From positions 2,108,001 to 2,172,000 of the forward strand of contig NZ_FQWU01000001.1 in assembly GCF_900129765.1 (NCBI RefSeq): a DNA stretch of 64,000 bases. The letters run 5' to 3'. Below, in pieces: positions 8,590-17,585 of this stretch. A model generated the notes under the pieces. It did not search any database and was not told the DNA's origin. It was given only the letters and a program-made list of their open reading frames with translations. Numbering within the stretch: position 1 is the first letter of the stretch; the number at the start of each line of letters is the position of its first letter. The translations under genes were made by a program, and so were the position numbers. The DNA comes from Massilia sp. CF038 (GTDB lineage Bacteria > Pseudomonadota > Gammaproteobacteria > Burkholderiales > Burkholderiaceae_D).

Positions 8590-10043
8590 TGCGCGCCGTT
8601 CCTGCCTTAGCGGCCAGCATTGTTCTGCTTGGCATTGCAGCAGCAAGCAGTGCGCAAGAAAGTGATCCTCATCTGTGGCTGGAAGAAGTACAGTCCCCGC
8701 GCGCGCTGGAGTGGGTCGGCGCGCGCAATGCGGAATCGACCCAGGCGTTGACCAGCCTGGCGCAGTACCGCGCCCTGCAGCCCGCCATCAAAGGCGTGCT
8801 GGACGCGCCTGGCCGGATTCCCGGCGTGGAAATGCAAGGGAAATGGCTGTACAACTTCTGGCGCGACCCGCAGCACCCGCGCGGACTGTGGCGCCGTACC
8901 ACGCTGGCAGAGTATCGGAAGGCGCAGCCGCGCTGGGAGACCGTGATCGACGTCGACCAGCTGGCCGCTGCCGAAAAAGAAAACTGGGTCTGGGGTGGCG
9001 CCCAGTGCCTGGAACCGGCGGCGCGGCGTTGCCTGGTGAGCCTGACCCGCGGCGGCGGCGATGCCCACGTCGTGCGCGAATTCGACGTACCGTCACGGGG
9101 CTTTGTGCGCGGCGGCTTCAGTTTGCCGGAAGCGAAGGGCAGTCTGGCCTGGATTGACCAGAACCGCGTGTTCGTTGATACCGATTTCGGACCGGGATCA
9201 ATGACCGAATCAGGCTATCCCCGTGTCGTCAAGGAATGGCAGCGCGGCACGCCGCTGGCCAGCGCAGTGACGGTGTTTGAAGGCCGCGAAAGCGATACCA
9301 GCGCAAGCGCATGGAAAGACTTCACGCCCGGGCATGAACGTGAGTTCATCATCCGCAGGCCCACGTTTTTCACGAATGAACTATTCATCCGCGAACAGGG
9401 CGTGCTGACAAAAATCGCCAAACCGGAGGACGCCGAAGCCTACACCATTGGCGACCAGCTGATGATCGAACTGCGTAGCGACTGGCAGGTTGGCGGCAAG
9501 GTCCATGTACAGGGCTCGCTGCTGGCGATTCCGTACCGGGCTTTCCAGCGCGGCGCGCGCAACTTCGATGTGCTGTTCACACCGACGGCAAGCAGTTCGC
9601 TGCAATCGGTCGTGGCGCTGCGCGACGCCATCATCCTGGTGGAAATGGACAATGTGCTGGGCAAGGTCGAGGAACTGGTGCATCGCCAGGGGCAATGGCG
9701 ACGGCGCACCGTGGCCACCCCGTCGTTCGGCAACGTGGCGGTGGCGGCACTGGACGGTGCGCGTTCGAATCAGTACTTGCTGACCGTTGGCGGCTTCCTC
9801 CAGCCGACCACGCTGATGCTGGCGCGCGCCGGCAGCGATGAGCACACGCCGCTCAAGTCGATGCCAGCCTATTTCGACACAACGCCCTATAAAGTAGAGC
9901 AGTGGAGGGCGCTTGCCGACGATGGCACAGCAGTGCCGTATTTCGTCGTGATGCGCAAGGACGTCGTGTTCGATGGCAGCAATCCCACGCTGCTGTATGA
10001 GGGACGGCCGGGATTCGTGTTTTTCACGCCAAAGCGCAGATAA
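8589..10043 (+). pseudogene. prolyl oligopeptidase (S9A), 5' part cut by transposon
   Basis: The first 470 codons of a secreted prolyl oligopeptidase: signal peptide residues 1-22 (S-S-A-Q), then the S9A N-terminal region D-P-H-L-W-L-E-E-V-Q-S-P-R-A and the beta-propeller. The reading frame runs to Y470 at 9996-9998, after which 14 codons and the stop come from the transposon inverted repeat. The catalytic domain is missing here and is found at 42699-43403. The joined sequence would be 703 aa, a normal length for the family. Any product made from this fragment lacks Ser, Asp and His and should be inactive. Start codon overlaps the receptor stop. Confidence 0.93.
9994..9998. repeat. left target-site duplication, TGTAT
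   Basis: TGTAT immediately outside the left inverted repeat; the same five bases lie immediately outside the right repeat at 42697-42701. Five-base duplications are the rule for Tn3-family transposition. Confidence 0.93.
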
Positions 10044-10044
10044 G
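9999..10044 (+). repeat. left terminal inverted repeat (IRL), 46 bp
   Basis: Begins GAGGGACGGCCGGGATTCGT and ends in TAAG. It matches the reverse complement of 42651-42696 in an uninterrupted 18-base core (CGGCCGGGATTCGTGTTT), in CGCCAAAG and in the terminal AAG. It lies eight bases from the tnpA stop codon. Confidence 0.93.
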
Positions 10045-10052
10045 CCAATGAT

Positions 10053-13025
10053 TTAAAAGGTGAAATCGAACTTGTAGTTGATCGGATCGACAGGCCGGTC
10101 GAGATCCAGCGGATACTCTCCGAATCGGTTGATGTGCTCCCTTCTGTACGGCGCAGTTCCCCTCAGAATCTCCTCGCGCAGCGGGAATCCCTTGGCTTGC
10201 AGTCCCTTCAGAACGCGGGTCATGCCTTGCACGTTATGCAGGATCACCATGTTGGCCACCAACTGGTTGTACTTCACTACCTTGCGCTGCTCGTGCCGGA
10301 TGTTTTCGGCGATAACCCCTTCGCCGCCGAAGAACAGCCACTTCACGAAGTCATTGAATTCCTCGCTCTTGTTGGTGGCGGCGTTGATTGTGCGGCGCAG
10401 CTCGGCGTCGTCGATGTACTTGAGCAGGAATTGCGTGCGCACTGCCCTGCCCAGTTCCCGGAATGCGTAATACAGCTTGTTCTTGCGGCTGGCAGTGCCC
10501 AGGCGCCGCAGAATGGTCGACGGCGCGATCTTGCCGGCCTTGATCGAGATGACCACTCGTAGCATGTCCTTCAGGTGCAGCTCAATCAAATTCCAATCGA
10601 TGGTGCCGCGGAACAGGCTGCCGATATGGTCCAGGTTATCCTCACGGTCGGCACGGTAGAAGGTCAAGTCCTTGATGTTGCGGATCCGCGGCATCAGGTT
10701 GATTCCCAGCAGATAGGCCAGGCCGAATACCGGCGTGCTTTGCGCCTGGGTGTCGCCATGCAGCGTGTCGGGCTGAATATCGGAGAGGTTGTTGATCAGA
10801 CCGTCGAGGATGTAGACCGCCTCATAGACACCGCATGGAATAAAGTGGCTGAACAGCGCAATGTACTTGTCTGATACGTGGTAATAGCCGATGCCGCCAT
10901 AGCCGCCGTAGCGGATGTGATATTCGGACAGCAGGTTCTGTTCGTACATATTCCACTTCGTGCCATCCGCGGAGGCGCTCTTGCCTGATCCCCAGTAGCG
11001 CGGCAAGGCGAAGCGGTTATAGGCGTTGATGACCCTGAAGATCGCCTTGTCCAGGCGCTGCTCAGTGACGTGTTTAAGGTTAAGCCAGGCCACCTGTTTG
11101 CGCGACAAACCCTTGACGGACCGCGCGGTCTGCGTCGGCCCCAGGTTGCAACCGTAGCAGAACAAGGTGGTAATGAAGCGCTTGCGCGGCTCGTCCACCT
11201 TGGGCTCGAATCCCGACAGCGGACCGAATAGCTTGTGCAGGTCCAGCCACTTTTCCACTTCGGTGAGTACGTCCAGAATGCTCGACTCGGTCATCTGCTC
11301 GCGAATGGCCTGATCCACCACGTCAAGTTCAGGGGGCGGTTTCAGTTTTTCGGGTCGGCGAATGATGAGGCCAGATTCGTCAATATCGACGCCGGCGTTC
11401 TCAGGGAAATTGAGATTGACTACCTTGGCCACCTCCTTCATCTGCGTGCGCAGGTTGGCCACGAACGCCTTAGGTTCGAGTGGCATGCCGACCATCTCGC
11501 CGTAGGCATGAACCTCGCGTTCGTATTCCTCCCAGCTGACCAGATGATTGCGGTAGTCGTCGAAGTCACCGCTGTGTTCCACATACAGGTCGCCGGACTT
11601 GAGCGCAACCATGACCTCGGAGAACACCGCCAGTTCGTAGTATTTGCGGTGGTACGCGGTCACCTCGCTATTCTGGCGACGGCCAAACACCAGCACCCGC
11701 CACTTGTCGGGCATCCAGTCATGGTCATCGACGGCCATGCCGCTATCGACGACGGCGATTTGCTCGCGGTGGCTGGAGCGGTATTTCTGCACCTGCGCGA
11801 TCGCCCGTAACAGGCTGCCGTCCTGGGAACTGGAGCGCAGGTCGAGCGCTTCCATGCACTTGAACAGCAGGCTGCGCTTGGAGGTGTAGCTGCCTAGCAT
11901 GAACGGGAAATAGTTGTTCCCGGCGTAAGCCATGTGCTCGTCGCAGGCACCGATCCAGCGCGCCAAATCATGGTCCAGCAGCGTCTCCACACGGTCGACT
12001 CGTTCCTCGCCGGTACCTTCCTCGCTGAAGGTTGACAGTACGTCGCGGAAGCGGCCGATCAGGCGCTCCACCTGCTCTGCCTGCTGGAGGTGATACTGGC
12101 GCAGCCGATCCTCCGCGACATTGTGCATGTTGCGCACCGTCTTGATGAAGATCTCGGCGATATCGTCCATCGCCCGCTGCAACTGGGTCTGAATCAGCAG
12201 CACTGCAAGCGTGTAGCGCTTCATCGGCTTGATGGCCTTCATTTCAGCCAGATCCAGCGCGCGGGCTTCAAGCACCATCTGGTCGCGTTTGGTCGCGGCG
12301 ATGTCGCTGGTGCTCGGCAGGTCGCGCGAGAGCACGCTCATGTTATCGATGTGCGCGAGGAATTCCGTAACTTCCCGCACGTTCGGCTGCTTGGGCTCGC
12401 GCTTCAGGCCATCCCAGGCACTGCGGCCGGCGACCGATTTGAACAGACCATTGAGGCGCTCGATCACGGTGTCGGACAACTGACCGACAACCGATTGGTA
12501 GACCTGCTCGTTGACGGTGGCACGCGCGTTGCTAGACAAGCGAAACAGTTCGGTAAAGGCAGGCAGCTCGAAGCGCCGCTGCACCAGCTCTTCAATCAGC
12601 ACGTTGATGATATCGGCCAATTCCTGCTTGGTCCTGGCCGCCTGAAAGGCCTGCTCCTTGAGCCAGACCTCATCGAGCGGCAGCAGCGTGCGGATGCCGA
12701 CAAAGTCGCGCAGGTGGGCACGGTGGCGTTGCTTGGTCCCGGATTTGTCGTATCGGGCCAGCGCCGACTTGGTCGGCAGCCTGACTTGGGCGCGGCTGCA
12801 GATGTGCTTGATGACTTCGTGCGGAACGCTGCCAAGCATGATGAAATATCCGAGGCGCTGCAGCAGCTTGAGCTGGATAAGCAGGAAGGTCTGCAGCGTC
12901 ACTTGCCGGTACCGCGCCGCGACGAAGCGCAACTCTTCAGGGGTGGGGGTATAGATGGCAACAAGTTCCTGCTCCGTGAACTCGTCCTTCAAGCGAGGAT
13001 ACGCGGTTTCGTGAACGCTGCTCAT
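10053..13025 (-). CDS. tnpA: Tn3-family transposase (Tn4651 type)
   Basis: Full-length 990-aa replicative transposase that binds the 46-bp ends and forms cointegrates. The N-terminal DNA-binding region (residues 1-150) includes the typical L-x-Y-F-x-x-L-G helix. The RNase-H-like catalytic core is intact: D687 in S-A-D-G-T-K, D758 in L-H-G-D-T-Q, and E888/E889 in N-K-S-E-E-F. Length and sequence fit the Tn4651 group. It reads toward and stops just short of IRL, the usual Tn3 arrangement. No internal stop or frameshift is seen, so the element is probably still capable of transposition. Confidence 0.96.
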   Translation of the reverse strand: MSSVHETAYPRLKDEFTEQELVAIYTPTPEELRFVAARYRQVTLQTFLLIQLKLLQRLGYFIMLGSVPHEVIKHICSRAQVRLPTKSALARYDKSGTKQRHRAHLRDFVGIRTLLPLDEVWLKEQAFQAARTKQELADIINVLIEELVQRRFELPAFTELFRLSSNARATVNEQVYQSVVGQLSDTVIERLNGLFKSVAGRSAWDGLKREPKQPNVREVTEFLAHIDNMSVLSRDLPSTSDIAATKRDQMVLEARALDLAEMKAIKPMKRYTLAVLLIQTQLQRAMDDIAEIFIKTVRNMHNVAEDRLRQYHLQQAEQVERLIGRFRDVLSTFSEEGTGEERVDRVETLLDHDLARWIGACDEHMAYAGNNYFPFMLGSYTSKRSLLFKCMEALDLRSSSQDGSLLRAIAQVQKYRSSHREQIAVVDSGMAVDDHDWMPDKWRVLVFGRRQNSEVTAYHRKYYELAVFSEVMVALKSGDLYVEHSGDFDDYRNHLVSWEEYEREVHAYGEMVGMPLEPKAFVANLRTQMKEVAKVVNLNFPENAGVDIDESGLIIRRPEKLKPPPELDVVDQAIREQMTESSILDVLTEVEKWLDLHKLFGPLSGFEPKVDEPRKRFITTLFCYGCNLGPTQTARSVKGLSRKQVAWLNLKHVTEQRLDKAIFRVINAYNRFALPRYWGSGKSASADGTKWNMYEQNLLSEYHIRYGGYGGIGYYHVSDKYIALFSHFIPCGVYEAVYILDGLINNLSDIQPDTLHGDTQAQSTPVFGLAYLLGINLMPRIRNIKDLTFYRADREDNLDHIGSLFRGTIDWNLIELHLKDMLRVVISIKAGKIAPSTILRRLGTASRKNKLYYAFRELGRAVRTQFLLKYIDDAELRRTINAATNKSEEFNDFVKWLFFGGEGVIAENIRHEQRKVVKYNQLVANMVILHNVQGMTRVLKGLQAKGFPLREEILRGTAPYRREHINRFGEYPLDLDRPVDPINYKFDFTF

Positions 13026-13290
13026 TGGGGTATCTAGGCCTCTATGTCAACTGAACAATATTACGCTTGGGCCAATGATACCGCTTTATCAATGAAAAGT
13101 TGAGCGACATTATGCGTTAGCTGACGTGCAATTTTGGGTTGGGTGACACCTTATTAGGGTTGTTTCATCTAGAGGATGTAACCCGTGACCCCGTTAATCC
13201 AACGATCGAGGCCTCGTATCGGGCGTCCCCCTTCTATTGCAAGCGCTATAGTGATAATCCATGTATTTTTACTAAGAGGGAGATTTCGAT

Positions 13291-13638
13291 ATGGCCAGCT
13301 CAGAAACCAAGAATTTGCAAGATTGCATCGAGGCTTGTGAAGAGGCAATCCATGCCAGTCAAGCCTGCGCGGCAGCAGACATCCGCGAGGGATCGGCCCA
13401 GTGCGCACTTATCAACCTGGACTGCGCAGATATCTGTTCAGCTACAATGAATGCGTTGGCGCGAAACTCAGCGCACCACGGCGATTTTTGCAAGTTGTGC
13501 GCCCATATTTGCCGCCAGTGCGCCGCAGCGTGCGCCGCCCACGCAAAGGAGCATAAACATTGTGCTATCTGTCAGAGCGCTTGCGAGAAGTGCGCTGCAG
13601 CTTGTGAAAAGCATGCGGCAGAAGCGCACGCGATTTAA
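13291..13638 (+). CDS. four-helix-bundle copper-storage protein (Csp-like, DUF326)
   Basis: 115-aa cytoplasmic protein with 16 cysteines (12, 16, 26, 38, 45, 49, 67, 70, 74, 77, 81, 91, 94, 98, 101, 105), spaced mostly as C-x3-C or C-x2-C along amphipathic helices, plus several histidines. This is the pattern of Csp copper-storage proteins, whose four-helix bundle holds many Cu(I) ions in its core. There is no signal peptide, so it resembles the cytosolic Csp3 type. A strong ribosome site (AGAGGGAGA) precedes the ATG. It is the first cargo gene beyond tnpA and reads away from it. No CueR-type operator was clear upstream. Confidence 0.88.
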   Translation: MASSETKNLQDCIEACEEAIHASQACAAADIREGSAQCALINLDCADICSATMNALARNSAHHGDFCKLCAHICRQCAAACAAHAKEHKHCAICQSACEKCAAACEKHAAEAHAI

Positions 13639-13661
13639 ACCGAGCGTTCCCCGTTCAACGA

Positions 13662-13680
13662 GCGGGGCTTACTGCCCCGC
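13662..13680 (+). terminator. GC-rich hairpin after the copper-storage gene
   Basis: GCGGGGC and GCCCCGC arms around TTACT, 24 bases past the stop of the Csp-like gene. No T run follows, so a terminator role is only suggested. Confidence 0.35.
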
Positions 13681-13766
13681 ATCGACGTCCCAGACTTAAA
13701 CGCCTTATTTTCTGAAATGCTTTCTGCCGTTTAGGTAGAGCGGCTCATTTAACTGTTGGAGACACC

Positions 13767-14354
13767 GTGATTGAAAATATCAGCGCCTCACTGCAGGAAG
13801 CTAGAAAGGCACTCGACGCACTCTTGGCGGACCGACGTCAGCTGGACCATATCGCTGCCGCCGCAAGCTTCTTGATCGAATGCCTGAAACGGCAAGGCAA
13901 GGTCATTACATGTGGAAATGGCGGCTCGATGTGCGACGCGATGCATTTTGCCGAGGAATTAACAGGCCGATTCAGACAAGACCGCCCCTCGATGGCTGCG
14001 ATGGCGATTTGCGATCCAAGCTACATAAGCTGCGTGGCCAATGACTACGGGTATGACCAGGTCTTCTCCCGCTTCGTTCAGGGCCATGGCGGCGCTGGCG
14101 ATGTGCTGATCGGGATCAGTACCAGCGGCGCCAGCCAATCAGTGGTCCTCGCGGCGCAGGCTGCCAGACAAGCGGGAATGACAGTGATCGCACTCACCGG
14201 ACGACCAAATTCTGTTCTTGAGCAGCATGCAGACATCACCATCTGCACACCGGGCGGTGATTTTGCGGATCGTTCCCAGGAACTCCATATCAAAGTCATC
14301 CACATTTTGATCGAACAAGTAGAGCGCGCCCTGTATCCGGCCAATTACAAGTGA
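13767..14354 (+). CDS. gmhA: SIS-domain sugar isomerase, GmhA-like
   Basis: 195 aa, GTG start with TTGGAG upstream. Resembles D-sedoheptulose-7-phosphate isomerase, which makes the heptose precursor of the lipopolysaccharide core. The SIS phosphate loop C-G-N-G-G-S is at 49-54, the active-site glutamate lies in A-E-E-L-T-G-R-F (E63/E64), and the C-terminal H-I-K-V-I-H-x-L-I-E helix (H174/H179) supplies the catalytic histidine. It is unusual as transposon cargo; the host must have its own copy. It may relate to the lipid A genes (eptA, pap2) in the same element, but could also serve another sugar phosphate. Confidence 0.85.
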   Translation: MIENISASLQEARKALDALLADRRQLDHIAAAASFLIECLKRQGKVITCGNGGSMCDAMHFAEELTGRFRQDRPSMAAMAICDPSYISCVANDYGYDQVFSRFVQGHGGAGDVLIGISTSGASQSVVLAAQAARQAGMTVIALTGRPNSVLEQHADITICTPGGDFADRSQELHIKVIHILIEQVERALYPANYK

Positions 14355-14545
14355 AAACGCTGAGCATAGCTTCCCATCCGCGCGGAATAACTGGAATGCC
14401 GACGGCTAATGCCTTGACCTCGACAGAATTTATCGCGCGCGGTGTATGCCTGATTTTTTGCTCTTGTAGCGTCCATGGCGTTTCCCCCGGGTGCGCTACC
14501 AGCCATTCTCGTGGTGCAGTATTTTTAGAATTGAGAGGACTTCTC

Positions 14546-14623
14546 ATGAACGCAAACAAACAAGGTATGCAATGCAAGCACATGGCCGCAGGTGAGCGCG
14601 TTCAAACTGGGGCGGCCATTTGA
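14546..14623 (+). CDS. possible 25-aa leader or small protein
   Basis: A short ORF starting at ATG 14546 with GAGAGGAC upstream, encoding M-N-A-N-K-Q-G-M-Q and 16 more residues. Its TGA overlaps the ATG of the next ORF (TGATG at 14621-14625), the layout expected for translational coupling. Too short for homology-style recognition; it could be chance. Confidence 0.3.
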   Translation: MNANKQGMQCKHMAAGERVQTGAAI

Positions 14624-14916
14624 TGTCGCCCTCATCTAAAAAATCAAGTCGCGCACGCGCCAAGAAAAACGACTCTACGGCCGTGCCCACGCCATCAGAT
14701 CAGACAGGAAGCTCGCGTCGCCAAAAGACGAATGTGGAGACTGGCAGCACTGCTGCCAGGAGCACCTCTGTCGAGGTGGCGAACGATACGGCGCAGCGGG
14801 ATATCGAAAGCAATGCGGATATCAGTCAAGAGCAGAATGTTGAAACCGGGTCAATCGATTCGAGGGAATCGTTGGAAGCCCCTGCGGACGATGGCGGCGA
14901 TGTAGAGCGCATGTAG
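14623..14916 (+). CDS. small disordered Ser/Thr/charged protein, unknown
   Basis: 97 aa from the ATG at 14623 (a TTG one codon earlier is also possible). Composition is Ser, Thr, Asp, Glu, Lys and Arg with almost no hydrophobic residues, so it should be intrinsically disordered: a basic N-terminus (K-K-S-S-R-A-R-A-K-K) followed by an acidic C-terminal half containing two copies of N-V-E-T-G-S. No known family is visible. It lies between the GmhA-like gene and the subtilase on the same strand. Confidence 0.45.
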   Translation: MSPSSKKSSRARAKKNDSTAVPTPSDQTGSSRRQKTNVETGSTAARSTSVEVANDTAQRDIESNADISQEQNVETGSIDSRESLEAPADDGGDVERM

Positions 14917-15186
14917 CGGGCGCTCAAGACCAGTTCTTGCTGTCCAGGGCAGCGAACGTTAGCCCTGTCTGCCCGCCAAACCAACATTGAATCGTCCTTA
15001 ATGAATCGCGCTATTTGGTGATCGTTGCTTTGGATACCAAAACAGGATTCGACCACGCTATCGCGATTTCCTCACGTGAGCATTTGTGCTTACACAATTG
15101 CGGGTGCGGCACTACACGCCACCATAGCATTGCGTGGCACCGCTTGCAGGCCTGCCAATGCACTTGACAAACGGAGGAGACCGACC

Positions 15187-16365
15187 ATGATGCGGGACTA
15201 TGTGATCCTACGAACGGGCATTGCGTCCGTCGCGTCCATGCTTGTCGCGCCCCCGGACGCAGCGGGTGCAAACCGTTACCGCATCGAAGTGGATGTCGAT
15301 AGACTCAATGCGCGCAGCTTAGCGGCGCTATCGCGCGATCCGCGTGTTGTGGCCATCGCACCCACGTTACCAATGTGTCTGGTTGCCCCTGCCCGTATCG
15401 ATCCAGTTTTGGAGGCGCCGGGTAAGCTCACGTGGGGTGTAGAGGCCGTTGGCGCCGCTCTGTCAAAGCGCACCGGTGAGGGCGTGACAGTCGCCGTCCT
15501 GGATACTGGAATTGACGCCAGTCACCCCGCGTTCGCGGGAATGTCGTTGGTTCATATGGATTTTACCGGCGAGGGCGGGGGTGATGCGAACGGTCATGGC
15601 ACGCACTGTGCCGGAACTATTTTCGGGCGTGACGTTGACGGGCTGCGCATTGGGGTCGCTCGTGGAACGCGACGCGCTTTGATCGGCAAGGTCCTCGACC
15701 AAACTGGAGCGGGAACGAGCGAGCAGATCGTGCGTGCAATGCTATGGGCAATTGAAGAAGGTGCGCACGTCATATCAATTTCCATCGGTATGAATTTCCC
15801 TGGATACGTGCAGCAGATGGTCGAGGCTGGCCTGCCAGTCGATCTTGCCACGTCGCGCGCCCTGGAAGGCTATCGAGCAAACGTGCGCTTGTTCGACACG
15901 CTCGCCGCACACGTGAAGGCACGCTCGGAGGTGGGCCAGGCGGCGATTGTTATCGCAGCAGCTGGCAATGAAAGCCGTCGGCAGCTGAGCGAGGACTTCG
16001 AGGTCGCCGTTTCGCCCCCTGCCAATTCGGATGGCATCATTTCCGTGGCTGCCCTCGGCCAAAGTCCGACCGGGCTGGTAGCGGCCGACTTCTCTAATAC
16101 CGGCGCTCATCTCAGTGCACCGGGTGTCCAAGTTGTCTCGGCAGCACTCGGAGGCGGCTTAACCTCGATGTCAGGTACCAGCATGGCCGCGCCGCACGTA
16201 GCCGGGGTAGCCGCGCTGTGGGCGGAGCAACTCCTCGCCACCGCCAGGCTAAATACCTTTGCCCTGTCCGCCAAACTGGCCGGGAGCGCCATCACGAAAA
16301 GGCTGGCCGATGGATTTCACTCGTCCGATGTAGGCGCCGGAATCGTTCAATCTCCTCTTGATTAG
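15187..16365 (+). CDS. S8-family serine peptidase (subtilase), no signal peptide
   Basis: 392 aa starting at ATG 15187 behind GGAGGAGA; the frame extends upstream through a TTG but without support. Catalytic triad is visible: D106 in V-L-D-T-G-I-D, H137 in N-G-H-G-T-H, and the serine in G-T-S-M-A-A-P-H near residue 335. The first 70 residues (Y-R-I-E-V-D-V-D-R-L then V-V-A-I-A-P-T-L) resemble an I9-type inhibitory propeptide. No signal peptide is evident, so it probably acts inside the cell or is exported by a non-Sec route. Partner or substrate unknown. Same strand as the GmhA-like gene and the disordered small protein. Confidence 0.88.
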   Translation: MMRDYVILRTGIASVASMLVAPPDAAGANRYRIEVDVDRLNARSLAALSRDPRVVAIAPTLPMCLVAPARIDPVLEAPGKLTWGVEAVGAALSKRTGEGVTVAVLDTGIDASHPAFAGMSLVHMDFTGEGGGDANGHGTHCAGTIFGRDVDGLRIGVARGTRRALIGKVLDQTGAGTSEQIVRAMLWAIEEGAHVISISIGMNFPGYVQQMVEAGLPVDLATSRALEGYRANVRLFDTLAAHVKARSEVGQAAIVIAAAGNESRRQLSEDFEVAVSPPANSDGIISVAALGQSPTGLVAADFSNTGAHLSAPGVQVVSAALGGGLTSMSGTSMAAPHVAGVAALWAEQLLATARLNTFALSAKLAGSAITKRLADGFHSSDVGAGIVQSPLD

Positions 16366-16441
16366 CCCAGAATCATTCGTTCAGTGCGCTGCGCCTTTCG
16401 CACTTGACCCACGCACAGATAGCGAAGCTTGGCGCTTAGTC

Positions 16442-17455
16442 TCACGGCGTGGGAACCTCATCGCTCTCGCCGCTAGAGGGACAATGCGCAGCACACACGG
16501 TGTTGCGACCACGATGTTTCGCGGCATATAGCGCTCGATCTGCCGCTTCAATCAGCGCGCCCATTGCCGTTTCTTTACCAGGGCGTGCGACCGCGGCTCC
16601 CACGGAAATTGTCAGGTACCCCGTTGGGCTGACGCCTCTATTCTCAATGTGCAGTGCTTCCAAATGCTGAAGGCTATGGTTTGCAATGTGAACAGCGCCT
16701 TCAATGGTCGTATCCGGCAGGATGATTGCAAACTCTTCCCCGCCATATCGCGCCACCAGGTCACCTGGACGGTTTAGCTGCTCCGTCAACACAGCGGCAA
16801 CGCGCTTGAGGCACTGGTCTCCGCCCTGGTGGCCATACGTGTCGTTGTATTGTTTGAAATGATCTATGTCGCACATGAGAAGTGCCAGCGAATATTTGTT
16901 GCGCTTCGCGCGTTGCCACTCCACGGCGAGTTGCTCGTCAAATTTGCGTCGATTCGCAATTCCCGTTAAGCCATCCAGGCCGTTGAGTTTCTGGAGCAAC
17001 ACGTTAGCCGCACCTAGCCGTTCCTGGCTAACTTGAAGGCAATGAAACGCTTCGTCGCGCTCCATGTTGGCCAGATAGGCCTTGGAGTGATATCGAATCC
17101 TTGCCAAGAGCTCCACGCGGTGCGGCAATTTGACCAGGTAATCGTTAGCCCCTTGCAGGAAGCATTGTTCCTTCTGGAAGGCGTCATCGTCAGCGGAAAG
17201 CACGATGATTGGCACGGATTCAAGCTCAAGGGTTTCGCGATACCGCCCCATCAGCTCGATTCCATCGAGGGTTGGCATGACCAAATCCTGCAAGATGACG
17301 GTTGGCCGGAATCGTAGGGCCACGTCGACCGCATGCAGCGGATCTGTAACGTACTCACAGACAACTCCACTGTCTTCCAACATCAATTCTAGATGTTCAA
17401 TGATGATTGGCTGATCGTCAACGACGAGCAATCGTACTGGTTTGTCCGCGTTCAT
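16442..17455 (-). CDS. receiver-GGDEF diguanylate cyclase, WspR/PleD-like
   Basis: 337-aa soluble response regulator making cyclic di-GMP. An N-terminal receiver domain (V-V-D-D at 11-14, phospho-acceptor D57 in L-Q-D-L-V-M-P, K109) is joined by a helix (about 125-160) to a GGDEF domain with active site G-G-E-E-F at 238-242. The product-inhibition site R-x-x-D (R-P-G-D, 229-232) lies five residues before it, so feedback inhibition is expected. This domain order is that of WspR. No cognate kinase lies nearby, so the sensor must be elsewhere. It converges on the subtilase; the 76-bp gap shows no strong hairpin. Confidence 0.92.
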   Translation of the reverse strand: MNADKPVRLLVVDDQPIIIEHLELMLEDSGVVCEYVTDPLHAVDVALRFRPTVILQDLVMPTLDGIELMGRYRETLELESVPIIVLSADDDAFQKEQCFLQGANDYLVKLPHRVELLARIRYHSKAYLANMERDEAFHCLQVSQERLGAANVLLQKLNGLDGLTGIANRRKFDEQLAVEWQRAKRNKYSLALLMCDIDHFKQYNDTYGHQGGDQCLKRVAAVLTEQLNRPGDLVARYGGEEFAIILPDTTIEGAVHIANHSLQHLEALHIENRGVSPTGYLTISVGAAVARPGKETAMGALIEAADRALYAAKHRGRNTVCAAHCPSSGESDEVPTP

Positions 17456-17585
17456 TCTGCCTAGTCCTTCATGTGGCGATTGATACTGTCAGGCGGCCCA
17501 CGCTCATGCGATGATCCTACAGGCCGTTGGCGGCTATACTGGCGAAAGCGGCTGTTGAATGTGGCGAATCAAGCAAGGAGTGCCA

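Noticed and set aside
12090-13037. 315-codon plus-strand ORF opposite the tnpA 5' region
   Set aside because: It is an antisense shadow of tnpA: no ribosome site, and the encoded sequence has no family resemblance, while tnpA is complete with catalytic residues.
14351-14623. 90-codon ORF with GTG start overlapping the GmhA-like stop (GTGA)
   Set aside because: Composition is not protein-like. Only its last 25 codons, which have their own ribosome site, are kept as a low-confidence small ORF.
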